Assembly: GCA_945867665.1 (NCBI GenBank) | Contig: CAMBIR010000011.1 | Location: forward strand, 1 to 43,183 | Reading direction: 5' to 3' | From: an uncultured Bacillota bacterium | GTDB lineage: Bacteria; Bacillota_I; Bacilli_A; RF39; UBA660 | DNA length: 43,183 nt | Part shown: in pieces, positions 9,475-17,925 of the stretch | Numbering within the stretch: the stretch's first letter is position 1 | Layout of the letters: every line of letters starts with the position of its first letter | Translations under genes and position numbers: made by a program | The notes under the pieces: generated by a model | What the model saw: the letters and a program-made list of their open reading frames with translations, nothing else | Databases searched by the model: none | What the model was told of the DNA's origin: nothing

Positions 9475-12210
9475 ATGGCAGAATTAAGTTTTTTTGATAA
9501 AATAAGAAAGCAACAAGTATTAAAAAAATTAAATAGAGATTTAAATATCAATGATTATAAGGAATTAAATAACTCATTAAAAAATGATGAAGACATCAAA
9601 AAAATGAGCTTATATTGTGTAAAAATACCAGCTGATTTTACGATATTTGATAAAGAATTTTTAATAAAAAATATTGGAAAATATCCTGGTAATATTCAAA
9701 TGCTATTTTATCATCAATTTGGGGAAGAGTCGATTAAACATCTTTCACAGGAGATTCAAATTAATTTGATAAAAGAGAATAATAAACTGATACAGTATGT
9801 AAATAGAGATTTGCAAGAAGATTTAGTCATTAAGAGTCCGAGTCTATTATCTTATCTTTCTGCTCAAGAACAAAGTAATCTTGTGTTAAAACATCAAAAG
9901 TTATTTTTTGCACTTTCGATAGAAATGCAAGTAGATTTGTGTCAAGAAAATCATAGCTTTCTTTTTCTCTTTGATGATGAAAAAATTTTAAAAAATATAA
10001 GGAAAATTCCACAAGAATTGATTTCTTTATATACAGAAAAAAAACGATTAAGTCTTGAAAATTACTTTTTTTTGATTAATATTAAATATAGTCTTGATGA
10101 AGAAAAAAAAATATTATTTTTTTTAAACTATCCTTTAATTAAGTCGGAAGATGAACTTTTTTCTTTTTTTAAAACTAATTCTGGCTCTGGTATGTTAGCA
10201 TCAGTTTATAAGTTGCCAGATTCTATTCAGGATAAGTTTTACCAATTTAAAAATGATATTTTGTCCCAAAATGCGAAGGGCAATATGTTTGTAGCAAGGG
10301 GAATTAATTTTAGTATTTCATTTTTTGAAAAGAAATTTAAAGAATTTTACGGAGAAGAAAAATGGAATACATATTCTTCATTGTTTACCAATCAATCTTT
10401 TATTTCTACCAGTGATGTGCTATTTTCTCTTATAAATGGCAAAAATTCGATTGTTCTAAAAAATGATTCAAGTAAGGTTGTTCCTTTTTTTCAATTAATG
10501 TTAAAGAAGGATAAAACAATGGAAGAAAATGCTATTTTGTATAATAAATTTTATGATTTAGTTGGAAATACCTATGGAAAGCAAGCACTTTCTTTTTTGA
10601 GAGAAAGACCAGGACTTAATTATGAAGATATTAGTAATATTGAAATTTTTTCTCCTAATATTTTGAAGAATTTTAGAAGAGGATTTATTGATGATTTATT
10701 GAGTTATGAGTTCGGAGGGTATTTTGATAAGTTGATTGAAATTTCTACAGTTGAAGAGGAATTAAATGCATTTAAATTGCTATATAGCAGGTTTTCTTTA
10801 AAATTTGGTGAAAATGTTGAAACGATGTTGCTTACTTTTTCAAGGTATGATAAATATCAAAGTATTTTAAAGGAATTTGTCGAAAAAAATATTTCTTCTG
10901 AAGATGATTTAGAAAAATTAGATGCTTTATGTACCTGGCCAGAAAATATTATAAAAGTTGAACATATTTCTCAATTAGAAAACCTAGAGGAAAGTTTATC
11001 TTTGGCTTTAGAAAATAATGATACCTCTAATTTAATGGAAAATTCTTTTTTTGATTATCAGTTATTTTCTAATTTTGATTCATTTAATAATTTATATGAC
11101 ATAAAGAAATATGCTACTAAAAATATGAATAAATTGGATAAAAATAGTTTATTATTAATTAAGTTATTTGATGAAAATAAAAATTTTTTCTTTAATTCAT
11201 CTGCTACAATCGCTAAATTTTTAAGGGAATATAAACGTAATGGCGGCAATTTATCTTCTTTTTTTCAGACGATGTATCAGCTTATGGATGATATTCGCGA
11301 AGAGAATGAAAATTATTTTAGAGATCATATTGTGACAGATAAAAAATATATTGATAAAAAAATAGAAGAGCATGCTGATAATGTTCATAAGATTTCTGTT
11401 TTTGGAATTGAATTATATGATTTAGGAGATATGGAAGTAAATTTTGCTTGTCATAAATACAACATGGCAAATTCTGTTAATAGTACTCTCTTGCCAGTTT
11501 TGCAAAAAGAATACTTAAGTTATGATGGAAATAGAGGAATTTCTACTATTTCTGCGCGTCCTATACATGGCATATGGGGAATTGATGGTAATGATTCAAG
11601 TAGTAATTATATTTTTTGGGATTTTAGTGATAACCATGTTATGAATTTATTTAGTTCCAATGGCTTTAAGGATGGAAATGTTTCTCATGACCCTGGATTA
11701 GTCATTTCTCATGGTGGTTCGAACCATGCATTGGACAATTTTCAAAATGTTGTTTCAGGAAATGGAGAAATTGCTTTTTATCGTAGAAAAAGAAATCATG
11801 TGGCAATAGAAAGTCAAAAATATGGGGGTAAAATTATTCCCAATGCAATTTCTGGTGGTGTATCTCCAGTGAATTTGGATTTGGCGAATGGTCGTTTTGG
11901 TAAGAAAATTCCGATACTTTTAAAAAGAGGTTCTCTTAGTTCAGAAAAAAGAAGAGAATCTGTTCGAAGGCAAGTAATTTCAACTTTTATTCAATTGGAT
12001 AAAGAAAATAGACAATCGGGGAATGTAATTAATCATCATGTTCCTAATAATTTAAAAGAAATTGTTTCTCAGGAATTATCTACATTTTCTCAAGATTATT
12101 TGAATAATTTAAATCTTTACGAAGCATTAGAAGAAAATTTAGAAGATGTTAGATATTATGAATTATTAAAATCCTATGAGTTGGAAAGAACGAATCAAAT
12201 TAAAATGTGA
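9475..12210 (+). CDS. Large unknown protein with N-terminal 19-20-residue repeats
   Basis: This 911-residue protein has no signal peptide or membrane segment. Residues 90-166 hold four tandem helical repeats of 19-20 residues with a pattern like S.E.Q..L..KN..L...L (LSQEIQINLIKENNKLIQYV, NRDLQEDLVIKSPSLLSYL, SAQEQSNLVLKHQKLFFAL, SIEMQVDLCQENHSFLFLF). The long middle is helical and acidic/aromatic. The C-terminal third (about residues 695-800) is rich in Gly, His and Asn, with HGIWGIDG, SHGGSNHALDNF and EIAFYRRKRNH, and looks like a folded, possibly catalytic domain. Its codons end in A/T far more than those of the flanking genes, which hints at separate acquisition. The function is unknown. 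Confidence 0.75.
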   Translation: MAELSFFDKIRKQQVLKKLNRDLNINDYKELNNSLKNDEDIKKMSLYCVKIPADFTIFDKEFLIKNIGKYPGNIQMLFYHQFGEESIKHLSQEIQINLIKENNKLIQYVNRDLQEDLVIKSPSLLSYLSAQEQSNLVLKHQKLFFALSIEMQVDLCQENHSFLFLFDDEKILKNIRKIPQELISLYTEKKRLSLENYFFLINIKYSLDEEKKILFFLNYPLIKSEDELFSFFKTNSGSGMLASVYKLPDSIQDKFYQFKNDILSQNAKGNMFVARGINFSISFFEKKFKEFYGEEKWNTYSSLFTNQSFISTSDVLFSLINGKNSIVLKNDSSKVVPFFQLMLKKDKTMEENAILYNKFYDLVGNTYGKQALSFLRERPGLNYEDISNIEIFSPNILKNFRRGFIDDLLSYEFGGYFDKLIEISTVEEELNAFKLLYSRFSLKFGENVETMLLTFSRYDKYQSILKEFVEKNISSEDDLEKLDALCTWPENIIKVEHISQLENLEESLSLALENNDTSNLMENSFFDYQLFSNFDSFNNLYDIKKYATKNMNKLDKNSLLLIKLFDENKNFFFNSSATIAKFLREYKRNGGNLSSFFQTMYQLMDDIREENENYFRDHIVTDKKYIDKKIEEHADNVHKISVFGIELYDLGDMEVNFACHKYNMANSVNSTLLPVLQKEYLSYDGNRGISTISARPIHGIWGIDGNDSSSNYIFWDFSDNHVMNLFSSNGFKDGNVSHDPGLVISHGGSNHALDNFQNVVSGNGEIAFYRRKRNHVAIESQKYGGKIIPNAISGGVSPVNLDLANGRFGKKIPILLKRGSLSSEKRRESVRRQVISTFIQLDKENRQSGNVINHHVPNNLKEIVSQELSTFSQDYLNNLNLYEALEENLEDVRYYELLKSYELERTNQIKM

Positions 12211-12229
12211 TTATTAATATTTTAGATGA

Positions 12230-12270
12230 AAAAAATACTTACCAAGGAAAAATTCTTGATAAGTATTTTT
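12230..12270. terminator. Bidirectional terminator
   Basis: AAAAATACTTA followed by CAAG pairs with CTTG and TAAGTATTTTT, with A and T runs on opposite sides. It lies between the 911-residue gene (+) and the small membrane protein (-) and can serve both. Confidence 0.8.
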
Positions 12271-12524
12271 TATTGAAGATAAGCAAATATAGATGCTGCA
12301 ACTGAACCAATCATTAAAATTAACATAATAATTGCAAATATTCTAGCTCCCAAATTATGTTGATAAGTCTTCTTTGTCTTTTTCTTTCGAGAAGGAGCCT
12401 TTATTTTTTTTACCTTACTTTCTTCTTTTTTCTTTTTATTTAAATCATATAATTCCTTTTTAGATAATCCAGCAGCTTCTTCTATTTTTACTTCTTCTGC
12501 TTTTTTTGCTTTTACTTTACTCAA
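12270..12524 (-). CDS. Small basic single-pass membrane protein
   Basis: This 84-residue protein has a lysine-rich N-terminal part (KKKTKKTYQHN) and one hydrophobic helix at the C-terminus (ARIFAIIMLILMIGSVAASIFAYL), so it should be an inside-facing tail-anchored protein. It starts with TTG behind GAGGTGA. It has its own promoter (TTGTTT, 17 bp, TATAAT). It does not match SecE in the conserved region, and I cannot assign a family. Confidence 0.65.
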   Translation of the reverse strand: MSKVKAKKAEEVKIEEAAGLSKKELYDLNKKKKEESKVKKIKAPSRKKKTKKTYQHNLGARIFAIIMLILMIGSVAASIFAYLQ

Positions 12525-12544
12525 AATTAGTCACCTCTGAAACA

Positions 12545-12573
12545 ATTATACCGAAAAATAGGCATAAAAACAA
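12545..12573 (-). promoter_or_regulatory. Promoter of the 84-residue membrane protein gene
   Basis: On the minus strand TTGTTT (complement of 12568-12573) and TATAAT (complement of 12545-12550) are separated by 17 bp, about 20 bp before the TTG start codon. Confidence 0.6.
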
Positions 12574-12605
12574 GTGATTTATAATATATTTAAGTGGTGA
12601 TAAAG

Positions 12606-13244
12606 ATGAAGAAAGAAAATAAGAAAAAAATCAAGTTAAAAGAAATCATTTTACCCAATAAGAAATTCAATTACTTTGTCGCAAGCATAATCCTTTTAGG
12701 AATTATCTCTGGCTCCATCTTTTTAATGTTATCCACTACCTTAGATAAAAATAGTGTAATAAAAACAATTACTGCCTTCTTTAATAATATTAGCAAAAAT
12801 ACCATTGATAATGGACTAGCCCTCAAAAATAGTTTAATTATTAATTATTTATTTGTTGGGCTTATCTTTATCTTTGGCCTTAGCATGATAGGCGTAGTTT
12901 TTAATATTTTTATTGCTTACTTAAAAGGTTTTTTAGTAGGATTCTCCATTGCCTCAATCTTTCTTAGCTATAAATTAAAAGGTTTCTTAGCCGTTTTGCT
13001 CTATACCTTTCCTAGTCAAATCTTAAATTTATTAACAGTCTTTCTTTTAAGTATTTATAGCATAATGTTTTCTAGTTATTGTTTTAAAATCATCTTTGCC
13101 AAAAAGAAAACTCATCAAAGAATGCTAAAAAAATATTTAGTAATTTTAATGTTTTGTATTATCTTAAGTTTTATCTCAAGCATTCTAGAAGTCTATCTTT
13201 TTCCTAAGATATTAAAACTTTTTATTTCCCTTTATGTAAAATAA
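12606..13244 (+). CDS. spoIIM: Stage II sporulation protein M
   Basis: This 212-residue membrane protein is of the SpoIIM family. In Bacillus SpoIIM belongs to the SpoIID-SpoIIM-SpoIIP machine that drives engulfment of the forespore. The sequence shows a basic N-terminus, a first helix containing LGIISGSIFLML, then several further helices including the family-like stretch IAYLKGFLVGFSIASIFL. Length equals the usual size. The start is the ATG at 12606, six bases behind GGTGAT; the GTG at 12594 would lie inside the ribosome site. It is probably co-transcribed with the MFS-like gene. Confidence 0.82.
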   Translation: MKKENKKKIKLKEIILPNKKFNYFVASIILLGIISGSIFLMLSTTLDKNSVIKTITAFFNNISKNTIDNGLALKNSLIINYLFVGLIFIFGLSMIGVVFNIFIAYLKGFLVGFSIASIFLSYKLKGFLAVLLYTFPSQILNLLTVFLLSIYSIMFSSYCFKIIFAKKKTHQRMLKKYLVILMFCIILSFISSILEVYLFPKILKLFISLYVK

Positions 13245-13289
13245 ATAATTTAAAAAAGATAATCCATACTAACAATAGGTGATTTTAGT

Positions 13290-14366
13290 ATGGAAAAGTA
13301 TTATAAAAACTATCATATCTTTTTATTTTTATCCACCATAACTAGAGGACTTGTCTCCGTCTTCTCATTAGTTATCCTATATCAGAAAGGTTATTCATTA
13401 TCAGACCTTTTTTTCTTTTTATTTCTTCTCTATGCTTTTGGTTTGTTTGTAAACGTTATTAGCCTAAGGTTAAATTACAAATTTGTTCTAGTCACTTCAT
13501 CCCTTCTTTATGGAATTTGCTACCTTTACTTATCGGTTATGAAAAATACTTATTCCTCTTTAATTCTCTTTAGTCTTCTTTTATCCATAAGTACTTATTC
13601 TTATCATGTCACTAGACACTACCTAGCATTATCTATTTTAAAAAAAGAAAATTTAAAAACCAATCAATTAGTTTGCATGATTTATTTAGGAACTATCATC
13701 TCTTCAATTATAGGAACTATTTTAATCAGTAAATTACCCATTTTAATCAGTGGTATTTTAATCCTTATTCTCTCTTTAATTAGTATTTATCCTGTCCTTA
13801 CAAAAAAAATTAAATTAAAAGAAACAAGAAAAAGCAGTATTTTTAAAATAAAACTTTCAAAATCTAAAATAATCTTTAGCATTTTAGAACAATTTAAAGT
13901 GATTTTTTTAGAAATACAGCCCTTATTTTTATATTTATCCGTAAAAAATAAGATTTGGTATGTTGGAGTATTTAATATAATTACCAATCTTTCCTCCCTA
14001 ATTGTTGTCTACTTCTTTAGTAAAAGAGTAGGAAGAAATAATTTTAAATACCTCTGTCTTTTATTAGCCATAATTCTTTTTATTAAACTACATCTAAAAA
14101 GTGGAATTTTTCTCTTAATCATAGCCTTCTTTGAAGGAATCGGCATAAAAATATATGAAAATATTAGTCTAGAAAATTTATACGAACTAGGGGAGAATGA
14201 AATTATTTCTTACTTAAGTCTAGAAGAAATTATTTTTTTCTTAACCAAAAGCCTTATCATAGGCATTGCTTATCTTTTTCATTTTAATCTCTATCTTCTT
14301 CTTTCTATTTGTATTATTGCAATTCTTTTTAGTGGCTTTTTTATCCCCCCAAAAAAAGCACCATAG
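13290..14366 (+). CDS. MFS-like multi-pass membrane protein
   Basis: This 358-residue protein is almost entirely hydrophobic helices (about 10-12). Short basic loops such as KKIKLKETRKS near the middle split it into two halves, which suits a major facilitator superfamily fold. No substrate signature is visible. The start is ATG behind ATAGGTGATTTTAGT. It lies 45 bp after spoIIM, with no terminator between, so a sporulation-linked role is possible but unproven. It ends in a bidirectional terminator. Confidence 0.65.
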   Translation: MEKYYKNYHIFLFLSTITRGLVSVFSLVILYQKGYSLSDLFFFLFLLYAFGLFVNVISLRLNYKFVLVTSSLLYGICYLYLSVMKNTYSSLILFSLLLSISTYSYHVTRHYLALSILKKENLKTNQLVCMIYLGTIISSIIGTILISKLPILISGILILILSLISIYPVLTKKIKLKETRKSSIFKIKLSKSKIIFSILEQFKVIFLEIQPLFLYLSVKNKIWYVGVFNIITNLSSLIVVYFFSKRVGRNNFKYLCLLLAIILFIKLHLKSGIFLLIIAFFEGIGIKIYENISLENLYELGENEIISYLSLEEIIFFLTKSLIIGIAYLFHFNLYLLLSICIIAILFSGFFIPPKKAP

Positions 14367-14375
14367 ATGCTTTTT
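14353..14375. terminator. Bidirectional terminator
   Basis: AAAAGCA pairs with TGCTTTT around CCATAGA, flanked by A and T runs. It separates the converging MFS-like (+) and dehydrogenase (-) genes and overlaps the stop codon of the first. Confidence 0.75.
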
Positions 14376-15117
14376 ATGAGCGAGCTGCACCATCTACTTG
14401 CAAAATATCACCAGTAACATAACTAGCCATATCACTAGCAAGATATAAAAATGCATTTGCGATATCCATAGGTTTTCCAATTCTTCCCATTGGAATAGTC
14501 TTAATTAGTGGCTCAATAACTTCTTTTGGTAATGCCGAAACCATATCCGTTTCTGTAATTCCAGGAGCAACAGCATTCACCCGAATATGAAGTGGAGCAA
14601 GTTCTCTTGCTAAAGATTTAGTAAGTCCATTTACCGCAAACTTACTAGCCGGATACATACATCCACTAGGTTGTCCATAAATACTAACCATGGAACTTGT
14701 ATTTAAAATAACACCACCACCAATTTGTTTCATATAAGGAACAACGACCTTCGAGCATAAGAAAACGGATTTAATATTAACATTAATAATTTTATCTAAC
14801 TCACTTTCTGTATAACTAGTAAGTGGAGTAGCCGAAGAAATCCCTGCATTATTAATTAAAATATCAATCTGTCCAAAAGTATCATATACCTTCTGAAAAG
14901 CTTTTTTAATTTCTTCTTCATTACTTAAATTAGGAAATAACCCCATAACTTCGTAATGACTATTTTCTTCTTTTAATTGGCTTAATGCATGATTAACTGT
15001 TTCTTCTCTAGAACCAAATAAAGCAACACGTGCTCCATTTTTTAAAAACAAACGGACAGTTTCAAAGCCAATTCCTCTTGTGCCACCAGTAATGACAGCA
15101 ACCTTATTTTCTAACAT
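14374..15117 (-). CDS. Short-chain dehydrogenase/reductase, BaiA/FabG-like
   Basis: This 247-residue enzyme has the classical SDR fold. The cofactor motif is TGGTRGIG (10-17), followed by NNAG (89-92) and the catalytic residues S141 or S142, Y155 and K159 in YPASK. After the second strand it reads FGSREE, where Ser-Arg favours NADP(H). The N-terminal and C-terminal stretches (GGTRGIGF, ALSQLKE, ASDMASYVTG, VDGA) recall clostridial BaiA hydroxysteroid dehydrogenases, though a FabG-type role is equally possible. I start at 15117 (ATG behind GGTGGAG), because the longer frame would add 35 poorly conserved residues over the promoter. Confidence 0.85.
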   Translation of the reverse strand: MLENKVAVITGGTRGIGFETVRLFLKNGARVALFGSREETVNHALSQLKEENSHYEVMGLFPNLSNEEEIKKAFQKVYDTFGQIDILINNAGISSATPLTSYTESELDKIINVNIKSVFLCSKVVVPYMKQIGGGVILNTSSMVSIYGQPSGCMYPASKFAVNGLTKSLARELAPLHIRVNAVAPGITETDMVSALPKEVIEPLIKTIPMGRIGKPMDIANAFLYLASDMASYVTGDILQVDGAARS

Positions 15118-15232
15118 TTTCTCCACCATACCTTTCATAAATATTATACCCCATTTTTTAACTAAGGAAAATACTTCTTTAGATTTTTCTTTAAAATATC
15201 GTGAATTTATCTTGAATGTCATAAGGAATAAC

Positions 15233-15261
15233 TTGCGAAAATGTCCTTTTTTTGGTATACT
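15233..15261 (+). promoter_or_regulatory. Promoter of the RNase J gene
   Basis: TTGCGA (15233-15238) and TATACT (15256-15261) are separated by exactly 17 bp, with a TG one base before the -10. The ribosome site AAAGGAG and the ATG at 15305 follow. Confidence 0.7.
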
Positions 15262-15304
15262 TATAAAGTCTTTGAACTGGATAAAAAGAAAGGAGCAAAA
15301 AGTA

Positions 15305-16951
15305 ATGAGTAAAATTAAAATCTTTAGTCTAGGTGGATTAAATGAAATTGGGAAAAATATGTATGTAATTGAAATTGATAAAGATATCTTAGTAATCGAC
15401 GCTGGACTAAAATATGCAGATGAACAAATGTTAGGAATTGATTATGTTATTCCTAATATTGATTATTTAAAAGAAAATAAAAAAAGAGTAAAAGGTATTT
15501 TTTTAACACATGGACACTTTGAAAACTTTGGGGCAATTCAAGATATTGCCGAGTCTCTCGATAAGGTACCTATCTATGGTTCAAAATTTACAATTGCCTT
15601 ATTAAAAAAAGAATTAGAAACAAAGAAAGTATCAACAAAGAATCTAATTGAAATACCAGCCTATAAAACCCTAAATATTGGACATGTCAAAGTATTTCCA
15701 GTAGGATTATCCCATTCTATTCCCGATAACCTAGGATATGCAATCTATACCAAAGATGGCGTAATCTTTTATGCCTCAGACTTTGTATTTGATGCAACAA
15801 TGAGAGGACATTACCAAACAGACATGGGAAAACTTGCTTATATTGGAAAGCAAGGCGTATTATGTTTAATGTCAGAGTCTATTTATGCCCAAAAAAGTGG
15901 ACATACCTCTCCCCATCATCGAATTTCTAATCTAATTAGAGAGACCCTTAGTAAGGCAAACGGAAGAATTATTTTTAATGTTTTAAGTTCCCATTTATAT
16001 CGAATTCAAGAATTATTTAATGAAGTATCAAAGACCGATAGAAAAATTGTAATCATGGGAAAAAAATTACAAAGTATTGTTGATTATGCAACAAAAAATA
16101 ACTATTTATTTATTAATGAAAAGTGCATAGGAGACTTATCCAACATTAATGACCCTGATGTTGTTATTCTAAATTCCAATGAAAGAGAAAGACCTTACTC
16201 AACAATTTATAAAATCGTGAATGGCTATGACAAGTTTATCAAGTTAAGAGAAAGCGATACTGTTTTCTTAGCAACACCAATTTATGAGGGAAGGGAAAAA
16301 ACTTTTTATAAATTGCTAGATGATATATCAAAATTAGATGTTGAAGTAGTAACGTTATCTAAAGATAATCTATCCCATCATGCTTCCGCTGAAGACTTAA
16401 TGATGATGATGGATTTAATGAAACCAAAATATTATTTTCCAATCAAAGGAGAATATCGTCATCAAGTTGCTAATGCCACCCTAGCTAACCAAGTAGGAAT
16501 TCCAGATAGTCATATTATCTTAAAAGAAAATGGATTTGTCGCAAGTTTTAACAATGGGAAACTCGTTGAAAATGATTTTACTAAAATTCCATGTGGAGAT
16601 ATTTCCATCGATGGAGATTCTAGTGATGATATTGGCGAAATCGTTTTACGGGATAGAGAAATGCTATCAGATAATGGAATTATTGTAATTTCAGCAACTT
16701 TATCTAAAAAGACAAAAAAAATAATCGCTGGCCCAGAAATTTTAACTAGAGGTTTCGTTTATGTAAAAGATAGCACTGACTTAATTGATCAAATTAAAGA
16801 AATATGTGTTAAAGTAATTAACGAAAACGTCCATGAAAATTACGTTGATTATGGTAAAATCAAAAGTGCCATCAGAGACAATCTAAGTAAATACTTAAGT
16901 AATCAAACTGGGAATAAACCAATGATTATCAGTGTATTGCAAGAAATATAA
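15305..16951 (+). CDS. rnjB: Ribonuclease J family protein, RNase J2-like with altered active site
   Basis: This 548-residue protein has a metallo-beta-lactamase and beta-CASP fold followed by the RNase J C-terminal domain. RNase J enzymes degrade and mature RNA by 5'-3' exonuclease and endonuclease action. The first metal motif reads THGHFEN (H69, H71, E73, N74) instead of HxHxDH. H137 and D159 are kept, while the later HGE motif is KGE (K381). Three expected ligands are therefore changed, as in RNase J2 proteins, which mainly partner RNase J1. I start at the ATG at 15305 behind AAAGGAG; the open frame upstream has no support. A catalytic paralogue should exist elsewhere. Confidence 0.85.
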   Translation: MSKIKIFSLGGLNEIGKNMYVIEIDKDILVIDAGLKYADEQMLGIDYVIPNIDYLKENKKRVKGIFLTHGHFENFGAIQDIAESLDKVPIYGSKFTIALLKKELETKKVSTKNLIEIPAYKTLNIGHVKVFPVGLSHSIPDNLGYAIYTKDGVIFYASDFVFDATMRGHYQTDMGKLAYIGKQGVLCLMSESIYAQKSGHTSPHHRISNLIRETLSKANGRIIFNVLSSHLYRIQELFNEVSKTDRKIVIMGKKLQSIVDYATKNNYLFINEKCIGDLSNINDPDVVILNSNERERPYSTIYKIVNGYDKFIKLRESDTVFLATPIYEGREKTFYKLLDDISKLDVEVVTLSKDNLSHHASAEDLMMMMDLMKPKYYFPIKGEYRHQVANATLANQVGIPDSHIILKENGFVASFNNGKLVENDFTKIPCGDISIDGDSSDDIGEIVLRDREMLSDNGIIVISATLSKKTKKIIAGPEILTRGFVYVKDSTDLIDQIKEICVKVINENVHENYVDYGKIKSAIRDNLSKYLSNQTGNKPMIISVLQEI

Positions 16952-16981
16952 GAAAAGTACTTTAAAGTATTTTTCTTTTTT
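16950..16981 (+). terminator. Terminator after the RNase J gene
   Basis: An imperfect hairpin, AAGAAAAGTACTT with AAAGTATTTTTCTT, begins at the stop codon and ends in a T run. Confidence 0.65.
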
Positions 16982-17021
16982 TAAAATTTTGCTATACTTA
17001 AAATAATAGGAGAGTGCAAAA

Positions 17022-17900
17022 ATGGAATTTAGAAAATCATACCCAACTGATGCATATAAAATTGTAAAAATTAAAGATGATGTTTGGAAAAATACTTATT
17101 ATGACATCTTACCAAGTAGAATATTAGTACAAAGAAAAGAAAATCTAGAGGATAGAGTAAACCATTTAAAAGATCAAATTATTGAAAATAATCGCATTAT
17201 CGTTGCCACTGAAGAAGAAAAAATAATTGGTTATATCTTTTATGCCAAAAGCTTACTCGAGGCTTTTCCTGATTCGGCCGAAATAAGAGAAATTGCTGTC
17301 TTACCCGAGTACCAAAGAAAAGGAGTTGGCTTAAACTTGTTTAAATTAGCCGAAGAGGAAGTGAAAAAATTAGGGTATCATTCCTTTGTTATTCAGTCTC
17401 CGACTGAGGGAACTTATAAAAACTTCTTTCAAAAAATCGGGGGAATCATCAAAAAAAGCAGTCTCAAAGAAGTAGCTGATTACCAACTATCTTATGATAT
17501 ATTTTATATTGCCTTTGAAAGAAGGGATGAACCAAAAGAAGACTGGAATATTCTCTTTTTTAAAGCACAACAAAAATTGTATTTATTAAAAGAGACCAAC
17601 AAAGAAGTAGCCGTCATCCTCTCAAGCAACCATCACTTTTATTTTGGGCTAGGAATCAAAGATAAAGTCCATCCCCTAGAAGCAGCTCTATCAAATCTTT
17701 ATTTAAATGAGGAAAATACTATTGAAAAAATATTAATCCTAAATAAAAATAGCAAACCTGTCCTACCATGTGGAAAATGTCTAGACCTCTTAATGAATTT
17801 AGGACATAAAAATACAGAAATATTATTTGACTTAGGAAGCTTAAAAACACTAACAATAAAAGAATTAATGCCTTATTATAAAGACGAAGAAAAAGTATAA
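17022..17900 (+). CDS. GNAT acetyltransferase fused to a cytidine-deaminase-like domain
   Basis: This 292-residue protein has two domains. Residues 1-165 are a GNAT N-acetyltransferase with the acetyl-CoA loop LPEYQRKGVGLNLF (94-107). Residues about 175-285 resemble the cytidine deaminase fold, with HPLE (H217, E220) and PCGKC (C250, C253) as likely zinc ligands and proton shuttle. The usual HAE spacing is lengthened by one residue. A promoter (TATACT with TG, 16990-16998) and ribosome site AGGAGAG precede the ATG. The substrate of either half is unknown; the deaminase part could be a binding domain if activity is lost. Confidence 0.75.
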   Translation: MEFRKSYPTDAYKIVKIKDDVWKNTYYDILPSRILVQRKENLEDRVNHLKDQIIENNRIIVATEEEKIIGYIFYAKSLLEAFPDSAEIREIAVLPEYQRKGVGLNLFKLAEEEVKKLGYHSFVIQSPTEGTYKNFFQKIGGIIKKSSLKEVADYQLSYDIFYIAFERRDEPKEDWNILFFKAQQKLYLLKETNKEVAVILSSNHHFYFGLGIKDKVHPLEAALSNLYLNEENTIEKILILNKNSKPVLPCGKCLDLLMNLGHKNTEILFDLGSLKTLTIKELMPYYKDEEKV

Positions 17901-17925
17901 GAGTAGAAAAATCTTATACTTTTAT
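17893..17925. terminator. Bidirectional terminator
   Basis: AAGTATAAGA (17893-17902) pairs perfectly with TCTTATACTT (17912-17921). It serves the GNAT fusion gene (+) and the lipoprotein gene (-). Confidence 0.8.

Noticed and set aside
15080..15304. N-terminal extension of the RNase J gene
   Set aside because: It overlaps the dehydrogenase start and the promoter at 15233-15261; the ATG at 15305 has the ribosome site and the family N-terminus.
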